A stretch of 64,000 bases of DNA from Aquirufa antheringensis. Lineage in GTDB: Bacteria; Bacteroidota; Bacteroidia; Cytophagales; Spirosomataceae. Numbering within the stretch: position 1 is the first letter of the stretch; each line of letters starts with the position of its first letter. Under the pieces are notes generated by a model. The model did no database searches and was not told the origin of the DNA. It saw only the letters and a program-made list of their open reading frames with translations. A program made the translations under genes and the position numbers. Below are positions 8,034-15,926 of this stretch, in pieces. The DNA is taken from contig NZ_SEWZ01000001.1 in assembly GCF_004307425.1 (NCBI RefSeq), positions 497,662 through 561,661 on the forward strand. Direction: 5' to 3'.

Positions 8034-9227
8034 TTATTGTTCGTTCACTTTCCGGTGGATCATCGTTTGATTCGAGGCGATTTTCGAGAATCCTCTCACG
8101 TCGTCACCTGTCCACGCTTTGTTCATTTCTCCGTACGCCCCAAAAACAGACGACATCAAATCATATTTCGATTTCATTCCCGTCACCATAAATTGGTAAG
8201 GAGACAAAGTCACGTAAACCGTTCCCGTCACATTTCCTTGCGTATCCGCTAAGAACGTTTCGAAATTACGCATCACAGGCTCAAGGAATTGACCTTCGTG
8301 CAATAGCGTTCCGTACATATCACCGATGTTTTGTTTCCAATACAATTGGTGCTTCGTCAATACGTGTTTCTCTAATAAATGGTGTGCTTTAATGATGATC
8401 AAGGGCGCCGGAGCCTCGAAGCCCACACGTCCCTTAATCCCGATGATCGTATCACCCACGTGGATGTCTCGGCCGATCGCGAAAGCACCTGCTCTTTCCG
8501 TTAACTCCCGGATCGCAGCGACAGTTGATGGGAATTTCTTGCCATCTAAACCGACTAATTGACCCGCTTCGAATTGCAAGCTGATTTTCTCAGGAGTAGT
8601 CTTTGTTAATTGTGTAGGCCAAGCCTCTTCTGGTAAATAATCATCTGAGGTTAACGTTTCTTTTCCACCTACGGATGTACCCCAAAGGCCTTTATTGATC
8701 GAATAAGTCGACTTGTGCCATTCTTGCACCACGCCTTTCGATTTTAAGAATTCGATTTCTGCCTCTCTGGATAATTGCAAGTCGCGGATAGGCGTGATCA
8801 CCTCGCACTCCGGTGCTAGGATTCTGAACACCACATCGAAGCGAACTTGGTCGTTACCCGCGCCTGTACTTCCGTGCGCGATGGCTTTGGCTCCTAATTT
8901 GGCAGCATACTTAGCGACTGCCGTAGCTTGAAAAACGCGTTCTGCAGAGACTGAAAGGGGATAGGTATTGTTTTTTAAGACGTTTCCGTACACTAAATAC
9001 TTCAAACAATCCTGGTAGTATTCCTCCACCACATCCAAGGTCACGTGTGAAGTCACACCTAATGAATAGGCTTTCTTCTCGATCGTTTTCAACTCCGCCG
9101 GCGAGAATCCACCCGTGTCTACTAAGGCCGAATGCACTTCCATGCCGCGCTCTTCCGTTAAATATTTCACACAAAAGGAGGTGTCTAAACCACCACTAAA
9201 CGCTAGAATTACTTTAGGCTTGCTCAT
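8034..9227 (-). CDS. argG: Argininosuccinate synthase
   Basis: This 397-residue enzyme joins citrulline and aspartate using ATP. The PP-loop AFSGGLDTS is at residues 9-17, and the STGAGNDQVRFD and YSINKGLWG segments of the substrate pocket are present. Length is normal. It follows the GNAT gene after only 7 bases and precedes argC by 1 base, so it sits in the middle of a co-transcribed arginine unit. Order in the operon does not follow pathway order. Confidence 0.96.
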   Translation of the reverse strand: MSKPKVILAFSGGLDTSFCVKYLTEERGMEVHSALVDTGGFSPAELKTIEKKAYSLGVTSHVTLDVVEEYYQDCLKYLVYGNVLKNNTYPLSVSAERVFQATAVAKYAAKLGAKAIAHGSTGAGNDQVRFDVVFRILAPECEVITPIRDLQLSREAEIEFLKSKGVVQEWHKSTYSINKGLWGTSVGGKETLTSDDYLPEEAWPTQLTKTTPEKISLQFEAGQLVGLDGKKFPSTVAAIRELTERAGAFAIGRDIHVGDTIIGIKGRVGFEAPAPLIIIKAHHLLEKHVLTKHQLYWKQNIGDMYGTLLHEGQFLEPVMRNFETFLADTQGNVTGTVYVTLSPYQFMVTGMKSKYDLMSSVFGAYGEMNKAWTGDDVRGFSKIASNQTMIHRKVNEQ

Positions 9228-9234
9228 ATTATTT

Positions 9235-9897
9235 CTATTTTGCTTTCTTCGTGAAAGGCAGTAGTAATTTTTCTTTAAACTTCTTTAGACGGGTAAAATC
9301 GGCGATATTCTTTAAGAATAACCACTTCTCATCTTTCTCTTCTGTTGTTTTCTTATCCGGGTTCTCTGGATCATAAATCATTCCCGTGCATAAACAGATC
9401 TTGCGTTCCGTTCTAGTTAGGATGTCAAAATTCACACAAGACTCGCAGCCTTTCCAAAAATTATCGTCTACCGGTAATTCCGCAAAAGTCGTGGGCTCAT
9501 ACCCTAAGTCCGAGTTGATTTTCATCACCGCTAGGGACGTGGTGATACCAATGATTTTAGCATCTGGATAGCGGCTGCGCGATAATTCGAAGGCTTTCAT
9601 CTTCACGGCTTTGGCCACCCCATACTGGCGGTAGCTAGGCTTGACGATCAAACCGGAGTTCGCGACAAACTTGCCGTGTTGCCAGGTTTCAATGTAACAG
9701 AAACCCACAAAAGAGCCATCCACGTCATCTGTGGCGATGATCGCTTTCCCTTCGGACATCTTTTCTTGTAAGTATTCGGGAGTACGCTTGGCAATTCCGG
9801 TTCCGCGGGCTTTGGCTGATTCAGCCATCTCGTGGCAGATGGATTCGGCTAGGTCGAAATGTTGTTCGCTAGCCACTTGAACGGTATATTTATTCAT
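9235..9897 (-). CDS. GNAT acetyltransferase with cysteine cluster; candidate N-acetylglutamate synthase
   Basis: This 220-residue protein is the first full gene of the arginine operon. Residues 1-145 are a GNAT fold with the acetyl-CoA loop RQYGVAK (90-96) and GLIVKPSYR before it. After the fold come four cysteines (C151, C154, C168, C170; CxxC then CxC) that could bind a metal. No argA or argJ is nearby, so a role as the acetyl- (or other acyl-) glutamate-forming first enzyme is a reasonable inference from position, not proven. The translation start follows an Arg-rich leader peptide by 52 bases. Confidence 0.75.
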   Translation of the reverse strand: MNKYTVQVASEQHFDLAESICHEMAESAKARGTGIAKRTPEYLQEKMSEGKAIIATDDVDGSFVGFCYIETWQHGKFVANSGLIVKPSYRQYGVAKAVKMKAFELSRSRYPDAKIIGITTSLAVMKINSDLGYEPTTFAELPVDDNFWKGCESCVNFDILTRTERKICLCTGMIYDPENPDKKTTEEKDEKWLFLKNIADFTRLKKFKEKLLLPFTKKAK

Positions 9898-9944
9898 GTA
9901 AGGACGAAAAAAAAAGAAGGAAACAAATTACACAAAAACCTGCT

Positions 9945-9991
9945 GGGTATCAGACCCGGAAGATAAATCGTCTCCTTCGTCGAAGAGGAGA
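9945..9991 (-). promoter_or_regulatory. Candidate attenuator region of the arg operon
   Basis: In the transcript, TCTCC-TC-TTC pairs with GAAGGAGA (9971-9991) directly over the Arg codons of the leader peptide. A second small hairpin GGGT-ctgat-ACCC (9945-9957) overlaps its stop codon and is followed a few bases later by TTTTT (9934-9938). Ribosome stalling at the Arg codons would disrupt the first hairpin. The second stem is short, so a classical terminator is not proven. Confidence 0.5.
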
Positions 9992-10024
9992 GGTAGCGTA
10001 ATAATTTGATTTAATAAAGGCCAT
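9950..10024 (-). CDS. Arginine-rich leader peptide of the arg operon
   Basis: A 24-codon ORF runs from ATG at 10024 to TGA at 9950-9952: MAFIKSNYYATSPL, then five consecutive Arg codons (CGA CGA AGG AGA CGA), then FIFRV with a sixth Arg (CGG). Its stop is 52 bases upstream of the first arg gene. Six Arg in 24 residues, five in a row, in front of an arginine biosynthesis operon is the signature of a ribosome-sensing leader peptide. Low charged Arg-tRNA would stall the ribosome there. It is too short for ordinary gene callers. Mixed use of four Arg codons suggests it senses several Arg-tRNAs. Confidence 0.8.
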   Translation of the reverse strand: MAFIKSNYYATSPLRRRRRFIFRV

Positions 10025-10037
10025 TCTTTAGTTTTGC

Positions 10038-10058
10038 CAAAGCTTTGTCACGTGACAA
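10038..10058. promoter_or_regulatory. Overlapping palindromes in the arg/aat divergent promoter region
   Basis: TTGTCACGTGACAA (10045-10058) is a perfect 14-bp palindrome, and CAAAGCTTTG (10038-10047) is a perfect 10-bp palindrome overlapping it. On the minus strand AAGCTTTG (10045-10038) differs by one base from the TAnnTTTG -7 element and lies 13 bases before the leader ATG. An operator for a dimeric regulator is plausible. It does not match the known ArgR box. Confidence 0.45.
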
Positions 10059-10122
10059 CCGCGTTTAAAGGTCGAATTTCGTGAAATCTTCGTTTAAATC
10101 CCAATAATCAATAAATTATTTC

Positions 10123-10731
10123 ATGGCCGCTTCTACGCCACTTACTGCAGAAACACTCGTCTACGCGTATGCGTCTGGCGTGTTTCCCATGGCAGAAGAG
10201 ACCGGAGAGATTTTGTGGTACAGCCCAGATCCTCGCGCGATAATCCCGATCCAAAGTTACCAGCCCGCTAAATCGCTTCGGCCTTTTATCAATCAAAAGC
10301 GCTTCGAAATTCGCATTGACACCAGTTTCGAACAAGTCATGCGTAATTGTGCCTTGCCGCGTCCCACGGAGAATGAGACCTGGATTTCGGAAGAAATGAT
10401 TGCCGCTTACACGGAATTACATCGGATGGGTTTAGCTCATTCGGTCGAAGCTTGGCAAGACGGAAAATTAGTGGGAGGATTGTATGGAGTGGCTTTGGGC
10501 GCGGCCTTTTTCGGTGAATCGATGTTCTCATTTGTCTCTAATTCCTCGAAAATTGCCTTTCATTATTTGGTCCAAATCCTACGCGAACAAAATTACCAGC
10601 TCTTAGATTCGCAGATGATGAACGATAACGTCTTGCGCTACGGAGCCGTTGACATTCCGCGTTCAGCTTACCTGAGAAGACTTGCCAAAGCCCTAAAAAG
10701 CACCTGCCATTTTCAGAAACCCACAATTTAA
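10123..10731 (+). CDS. aat: Leucyl/phenylalanyl-tRNA--protein transferase
   Basis: This 202-residue cytoplasmic enzyme adds Leu or Phe to proteins with N-terminal Lys or Arg, marking them for ClpS/ClpAP. The diagnostic N-terminal segment with GVFPMAEETGEILWYSPDPRAIIP and the central GLYGVALGAAFFGESMFS are intact. Length fits the family (about 200-240). It is transcribed away from the arg operon and lies 13 bases before proB, with which it probably shares a transcript. Confidence 0.94.
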   Translation: MAASTPLTAETLVYAYASGVFPMAEETGEILWYSPDPRAIIPIQSYQPAKSLRPFINQKRFEIRIDTSFEQVMRNCALPRPTENETWISEEMIAAYTELHRMGLAHSVEAWQDGKLVGGLYGVALGAAFFGESMFSFVSNSSKIAFHYLVQILREQNYQLLDSQMMNDNVLRYGAVDIPRSAYLRRLAKALKSTCHFQKPTI

Positions 10732-10744
10732 CGTAAATTGCGGT

Positions 10745-11773
10745 ATGTCTAAGCCCATTCTAGTCATCAAATTCGGCTCCTCTTCCATCACCCACAAGAA
10801 CGGGGAGGTGAACGAGCAGACGTTGGAGAAAATCGCTGAACAAGTTTCCAGCCTCACAAAAGACTACCACATCGTCCTCGTCTCCTCCGGAGCCGTCGCC
10901 GCTGGGAAGGCATTTTTAAGCAATTACAAAGGCACACTTTCAGAACGAAAAGCGGCCGCAGCGATCGGAAACCCCATCCTCATCGCTAAATACAACCAGT
11001 ATTTCTCAAAATACGGCATCGCCATCGCCCAATCGCTTTGCGAACGCCACCACTTTTCCCGCCGCGAATCTTTCCTCCAATTAAAGGAAACCTACACGGA
11101 ACTTTGGAAAAGCAACGTCATTCCCATCGCAAACGAAAATGACGTCGTCTCTAACACCGAACTTAAATTCTCCGACAACGACGAACTCGCGACCTTGATC
11201 GCGACCGGCTTTGGCGCAGAAAAACTTTTAATATCTACTTCCGTAGGTGGCCTTTTAGACGCAAACGGCGAAATCATCCGCCACGTGCCTAAAATCGACG
11301 CCTCCACTTTATCCGTCGTTTCCTCTGACACCTCATCCACCGGATTAGGAGGAATGATCTCGAAACTCACCTTCACCCGCCTAGCCATGCGCTTAGGGAT
11401 TAAGGTCGTGATTTTCGGACTAGACAACGCAGGCGGAATCGTAGACGCCTTACACGAAAAAATAGGCACGGTCTTCGAAGCAGGCAAAGCCAGCTTAACC
11501 GCCCGCCAAAAATGGCTCGCCGCCGGCAGCCTCATCACCGGCAAAGTCGTCCTTGACAAAGGCGCCGTCAAAGCCATCACCTCCCGCAAAAGCCTCCTTT
11601 CCGTGGGCATCACCGAAATACTCGGCGATTTCATGAAAGGCGAGGTCATCGAATTACTAGATTCCACTAAAACACCTTTCGCAATCGCCAGAGCAAGATG
11701 CTCGAAAGCGGAGCTGGAGGGGGCAAGCAGTGGAGTGGAAGTCGCAAACGCCGACGACATCGTATTAATCTAA
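10745..11773 (+). CDS. proB: Glutamate 5-kinase with PUA domain
   Basis: This 342-residue enzyme phosphorylates glutamate in the first step of proline synthesis. The amino-acid kinase domain (about 1-255) starts ILVIKFGSSSIT and contains VSSGAVAAGK and FSDNDELATLIA. A C-terminal PUA domain begins at about GKVVLDKGAVKAI. proA is not adjacent. The gene's wobble positions are strongly C-rich compared with other plus-strand genes here, and its antisense frame is open for 222 codons as a result. A heptad element with a bidirectional terminator follows. Confidence 0.93.
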   Translation: MSKPILVIKFGSSSITHKNGEVNEQTLEKIAEQVSSLTKDYHIVLVSSGAVAAGKAFLSNYKGTLSERKAAAAIGNPILIAKYNQYFSKYGIAIAQSLCERHHFSRRESFLQLKETYTELWKSNVIPIANENDVVSNTELKFSDNDELATLIATGFGAEKLLISTSVGGLLDANGEIIRHVPKIDASTLSVVSSDTSSTGLGGMISKLTFTRLAMRLGIKVVIFGLDNAGGIVDALHEKIGTVFEAGKASLTARQKWLAAGSLITGKVVLDKGAVKAITSRKSLLSVGITEILGDFMKGEVIELLDSTKTPFAIARARCSKAELEGASSGVEVANADDIVLI

Positions 11774-11777
11774 TTTT

Positions 11778-11924
11778 CAAAGACCAAAGCAAAAAGTTCA
11801 AAGTCGGTATCCGCTTCGCGTATGAACTCGTGAAATATTTTGCATTTTCTTCTAAAACTAAAAATGGGACCTGAGTCCCATTTTTAACCAACTTTGAACT
11901 TTTTGCTTTGAACTTTGCACTTTG
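11778..11924. repeat. Heptad repeat element B between proB and secA
   Basis: The left arm has words caaagac, caaagca, aaaagtt, caaagtc at 11778-11805. The right arm has aactttg, aactttt, tgctttg, aactttg, cactttg at 11890-11924. The core after the left arm (ggtatccgc..., then tcgtgaa and an A/T run) aligns with the cores of elements C and D, but here a terminator hairpin is inserted. The flanking genes converge. Confidence 0.8.
11860..11885. terminator. Bidirectional terminator between proB and secA
   Basis: AAAAATGGGAC (11860-11870) and GTCCCATTTTT (11875-11885) form a perfect 11-bp stem with a 4-base loop. A-run and T-run on both sides make it work in both directions, serving the convergent proB and secA. 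Confidence 0.88.
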
Positions 11925-11945
11925 CTTAGTTGCGCTCCGCGCCGA

Positions 11946-14900
11946 CTATGCTATCACCACCGCTCTCCCGCTCTCCACATCCTGCTCCACCGTCTTGTAC
12001 TTCACATCTTCTTTGATGCTTCCGTCAGCGTATTGAACAGTCACGCGTTGGTTACGGTCTGCAATTTTGATGGCTTGGCGAGGTGCCGCGCGTTCTACTG
12101 AAGGAGTAGACGGATCGTGGTATTCCTCTTGTGCGCCGGCTAGGCCACCTAATAGAGAAGAAATCGCATCGTCCTTGCTCATTTGCAATTTAGGTGCTTT
12201 CTCTTTCGGTGCTTTGGCAGCAGACTGATTCGTTTGTTGAACCGCTGGAATTTCGGCTTTGATCACAAAGCTGATGGTATCCATGTTCACGCGGGCTACG
12301 AAACGCTGGAACAAGTTTACGGATTCGAATTTGTAGATCAATAAAGGATCTTTTTGTTCGAATACCGCATTTTGAACCGATTGTTTCAAATCATCCATTT
12401 CGCGTAAGTGCTCTTTCCACTCTTGGTCGATCAGCGATAAGGTGATGAATTTCTCCATCTCTTTGACCACCTCTTTACCTTGCGTTGAAATCGTTTTGTC
12501 TGCATCTACGACGATACCTGTCGTCATTTGGCCATTGCTAATCGGCACTTGAATGCCAGAATAGCCGTGTTGTTTCGCTTCTTGCGCCACCTGAATGACC
12601 TGAGAGGCGATGACCTCGTTTTTCGACTTATAATGTTGCTCTGCCGCTAGGAATAATTGTTCCGTTCGTTGGTCATTAGTCAATTTATTGAACGCTGACG
12701 CATCGAATGGCGGCTCCATTCCAAGAAGTTCGATCGTTTTCAATTCGAAATCATCGTAGCTTGTGAACTGCGTCGAAATATCGCGGCAAACGTCGAACAA
12801 GATGTTGACGATATCCAATGATAGTCGCTCGCCTAAAAGGGCGTTTTGACGACGTTTGTAGATGGCATTACGTTGGTAGTTCATCACGTCATCGTATTCT
12901 AATAGACGTTTACGAATGCCAAAGTTATTCTCTTCCACCTTCTTCTGCGCTCTTTCAATCGATGAGGTAATCATCGAGTGTTGGATCACTTCGCCTTCTT
13001 CCATTCCCAGTCGGTCCATCACTTTCGCGATACGGTCTGATCCGAAAAGACGCATCAAGTTATCCTCTAGTGAAACGAAGAATTGTGACGATCCCACATC
13101 CCCTTGACGTCCTGCACGACCACGTAATTGGCGATCGACGCGACGCGACTCGTGGCGCTCGGTACCAATGATCGCAAGACCACCCGCCGCCTTCGACTCT
13201 GGGCTTAGTTTAATATCGGTACCACGACCCGCCATATTCGTAGCGATCGTAACCTTGCCTGACTGACCCGCTTCGGCGACGATTTCTGCCTCGCGTGCGT
13301 GTTGTTTGGCATTCAATACATTGTGTTGAATCTTGCGAATCGTTAACAAGCGACTCAATAATTCCGAGTTCTCCACCGAAGTCGTACCTACTAAGACCGG
13401 ACGTCCGCTCGCTACTAATTCTTGAATCTCTTCCGCCACCGCGTTGTATTTCTCGCGCACCGTGCGGTACACTTTATCTTCGTGGTCCTTACGTTGAATG
13501 ACACGATTCGTAGGAATTGAAACGACATCTAATTTATAGATCGTCCAAAACTCGCCCGCTTCCGTCTCCGCCGTTCCTGTCATACCACCTAATTTGTGGT
13601 ACATACGGAAGTAGTTTTGGAGGGTAACCGTAGCATAGGTTTGGGATGCATCTTCTACATTCACGCCTTCCTTCGCCTCAATCGCTTGGTGCAAGCCATC
13701 CGAATAACGACGACCTTCCATTACACGACCCGTTTGCTCATCCACGATCTTCACCTTGCCATCTACTAAGATATATTCCGTATCCTTCTCGAATAGGGTA
13801 TAGGCCTTCAATAACTGGCTCACCGTGTGAATACGCGATGCTTTCTCGTTGTATTCTTGGATCAATTGCTCCTTCGCGCCTAAACGGTCAGCGTCAGATA
13901 ATTCCTTGTTTTGCTCTATCTTGTTTAAATCAATAGACAAATCCGGTAGTACGAAGAAGTTCGGATTCTCGGTGTTGCCACTCATGAATTCCAAACCTTT
14001 TTCGGTCATCTCTACCTGGTTGTTCTTCTCCTCGATCGTGAACAATAACGGCGCTACTGCCTCTGGCATCAACTTTTGGTTGTCTGCTAGGAACGTACTT
14101 TCCGTCTCGTTCATTAATTGCTTCATGCCGTTTTCGGACAAGAATTTGATTAATGGCTTCGACTTAGGTAAACCTTTGTAGGCGCGGTATAGGGCCAAAC
14201 CACCCTCTTTCTTGTCGCCCGCAGCGATTAATTTCTTCGCTTCCACTAAGAAGTTCTGAACGATCTGCTTCTGCGCTTCTACTAATTTAAAAATACGCGG
14301 CTGGAACGTTTCAAACTCTTGTTCGTCACCTCTTGGAATCGGTCCAGAGATAATCAATGGCGTTCTCGCGTCATCGATTAACACGGAATCGACCTCATCG
14401 ACCATCGCGAAATGGTGTGGTCTTTGGACTTGATCCTCTAAACTACGCGCCATGTTGTCGCGCAAGTAATCAAAGCCAAATTCATTATTCGTACCATACG
14501 TAATGTCCGCCATATAAGCGACACGACGCTCTTCTGTATTCGGCTCGTGCTTATCGATGCAATCCACCTTTAAGCCGTGGAATTCAAATAAAGGCGCGTT
14601 CCATTCGGAGTCACGTTTCGCTAAGTAATCATTCACTGTTACTAAGTGAACCCCACGACCAGCAAGTGCATTTAAATACGTAGGAAGGGTGGAAACGAGT
14701 GTTTTTCCTTCACCCGTACCCATTTCTGAAATCTTTCCTTGGTGTAATACGATACCCCCGATTAGCTGCACATCATAGTGCACCATATCCCAGGTAATCT
14801 CATTTCCAGCGGCTAACCATTGATTTTTCCAAATGGCTTTCTCCCCCTCAATCACCACATTCTTCTTCTTAGAAGCGATGAATTTATCTTCTACGGTTGC

Positions 14901-15299
14901 TGTTACAACTAATTGTTTGTTCTCTGTAAAGCGACGTGCAGTTTCTTTCACAACAGCGAAAGCTTCTGGCAAGATCTCCATCAATACAACCTCTAAGCGC
15001 GTATTACGCTCTAGTTGAAGGGCATCGATTTCTTGGAAAAAACGGTCTTTCGCATCTACATCTTCTGTTTCTTCTGCAGAGGTATGTAGGGAAGTAATTT
15101 GATTATCTATATCGGATAAGAAAGCGGCGATGCGCGATTTGAACTCCGCTGTTTTACCACGTAATTCGTCATCGGACAAGCTGGCTAATTTAGCGTACTC
15201 GTTTTTTATATTCTCAACGATAGGCATCAACGCTTTAATGTCGCGCTCTGATTTCGTGCCAAAAATTTTCGTTACCGATTTACTGATGAATGAAATCAT
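11946..15299 (-). CDS. secA: Preprotein translocase ATPase SecA
   Basis: This 1117-residue motor drives proteins through SecYEG. Walker A MGTGEGKT is at residues 193-200, followed by the DEVDS box, the helicase motif ATNMAGRGTDIKL and RQLRGRAGRQGD. Bacteroidota-type insertions explain the length against about 900 in E. coli. The C-terminus ends QRVTVQYADGSIKEDVKYKT and a short tail, with no cysteine-rich zinc (SEC-C) motif, which many SecA proteins use to bind SecB and lipids. It is a single gene, divergent from the small membrane protein at 15452. Confidence 0.97.
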   Translation of the reverse strand: MISFISKSVTKIFGTKSERDIKALMPIVENIKNEYAKLASLSDDELRGKTAEFKSRIAAFLSDIDNQITSLHTSAEETEDVDAKDRFFQEIDALQLERNTRLEVVLMEILPEAFAVVKETARRFTENKQLVVTATVEDKFIASKKKNVVIEGEKAIWKNQWLAAGNEITWDMVHYDVQLIGGIVLHQGKISEMGTGEGKTLVSTLPTYLNALAGRGVHLVTVNDYLAKRDSEWNAPLFEFHGLKVDCIDKHEPNTEERRVAYMADITYGTNNEFGFDYLRDNMARSLEDQVQRPHHFAMVDEVDSVLIDDARTPLIISGPIPRGDEQEFETFQPRIFKLVEAQKQIVQNFLVEAKKLIAAGDKKEGGLALYRAYKGLPKSKPLIKFLSENGMKQLMNETESTFLADNQKLMPEAVAPLLFTIEEKNNQVEMTEKGLEFMSGNTENPNFFVLPDLSIDLNKIEQNKELSDADRLGAKEQLIQEYNEKASRIHTVSQLLKAYTLFEKDTEYILVDGKVKIVDEQTGRVMEGRRYSDGLHQAIEAKEGVNVEDASQTYATVTLQNYFRMYHKLGGMTGTAETEAGEFWTIYKLDVVSIPTNRVIQRKDHEDKVYRTVREKYNAVAEEIQELVASGRPVLVGTTSVENSELLSRLLTIRKIQHNVLNAKQHAREAEIVAEAGQSGKVTIATNMAGRGTDIKLSPESKAAGGLAIIGTERHESRRVDRQLRGRAGRQGDVGSSQFFVSLEDNLMRLFGSDRIAKVMDRLGMEEGEVIQHSMITSSIERAQKKVEENNFGIRKRLLEYDDVMNYQRNAIYKRRQNALLGERLSLDIVNILFDVCRDISTQFTSYDDFELKTIELLGMEPPFDASAFNKLTNDQRTEQLFLAAEQHYKSKNEVIASQVIQVAQEAKQHGYSGIQVPISNGQMTTGIVVDADKTISTQGKEVVKEMEKFITLSLIDQEWKEHLREMDDLKQSVQNAVFEQKDPLLIYKFESVNLFQRFVARVNMDTISFVIKAEIPAVQQTNQSAAKAPKEKAPKLQMSKDDAISSLLGGLAGAQEEYHDPSTPSVERAAPRQAIKIADRNQRVTVQYADGSIKEDVKYKTVEQDVESGRAVVIA

Positions 15300-15451
15300 T
15301 ATAATATTCTGTGCTTGTTAGGCGTTTGGAAAAATGAAAAGGCAATTTACCAATTTGAATTTTTATCCTAACTATAATCGATAAATTAATCCGAAAAAAT
15401 GTTAGAATCCAATCAAAATTAGTTGATTTGTAAATTAATCTCCTCAACAAA

Positions 15452-15925
15452 ATGTCAGACGTTCCAGTTCCACCGCGCAGAGCTCCCCGTAAAAAATTAA
15501 AAATGCCCCTTTTCGGAGGAATGGGTGGCGGCGGATCGGCGAACAAGGATGACTTTTTTGGCAAGAACTTTGGCTCTATCTTAATCGCCATGACCGGAAT
15601 GGCCTTCGCGGCGCAGATTTTTCTGCCTAACATTTGGTCTCAAAAAGTATATAACGATGCGGATGAAATCACGGAGATGACCTGGAATGGAACCATCCGC
15701 AAGAAATATACCGACGCAAAATACAAGAGTGAAATCCATTATTATCTCGTGATTAAAGGCGAGAAGGGTAAAAAACAGGTCATCGACTTGGTGGATGCGG
15801 ACCCCGTTTTCTTTGATCAGATCGCTGTTCCTCAGCGCGTAACGAAAGCCGCGAATTCATTGGATGTGCGCGTGCAGCGTTTTTCCAAGCCGGATACGAC
15901 TTTGCGCATTAAATTCCTCGACTAA
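15452..15925 (+). CDS. Small single-pass membrane protein, unknown function
   Basis: I do not recognise this 157-residue protein. It has a proline/lysine-rich cytoplasmic start (SDVPVPPRRAPRKKLKMP), a glycine stretch (GGMGGGG), one membrane helix at about residues 45-65 (ILIAMTGMAFAAQIFLP), and a basic soluble C-terminal region of about 90 residues that would face the periplasm if the positive-inside rule holds. The stop is 1 base before the start of the DUF1800 gene, so the three genes to 18838 look like one operon. A role linked to its DUF1800/DUF1501 partners is only a guess. Confidence 0.7.
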   Translation: MSDVPVPPRRAPRKKLKMPLFGGMGGGGSANKDDFFGKNFGSILIAMTGMAFAAQIFLPNIWSQKVYNDADEITEMTWNGTIRKKYTDAKYKSEIHYYLVIKGEKGKKQVIDLVDADPVFFDQIAVPQRVTKAANSLDVRVQRFSKPDTTLRIKFLD

Positions 15926-15926
15926 G

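Noticed and set aside
9940-9960. TPP or other riboswitch upstream of the arg operon (CTGATACCC resembles part of a TPP element)
   Set aside because: The other conserved TPP segments are missing and the sequence is explained by the leader-peptide stop and hairpin.
11092-11760. 222-codon open frame antisense to proB
   Set aside because: It is a shadow of the C-rich codon use of proB, is dominated by Ser, Pro and Leu, and has no family resemblance, while proB on the other strand is complete.
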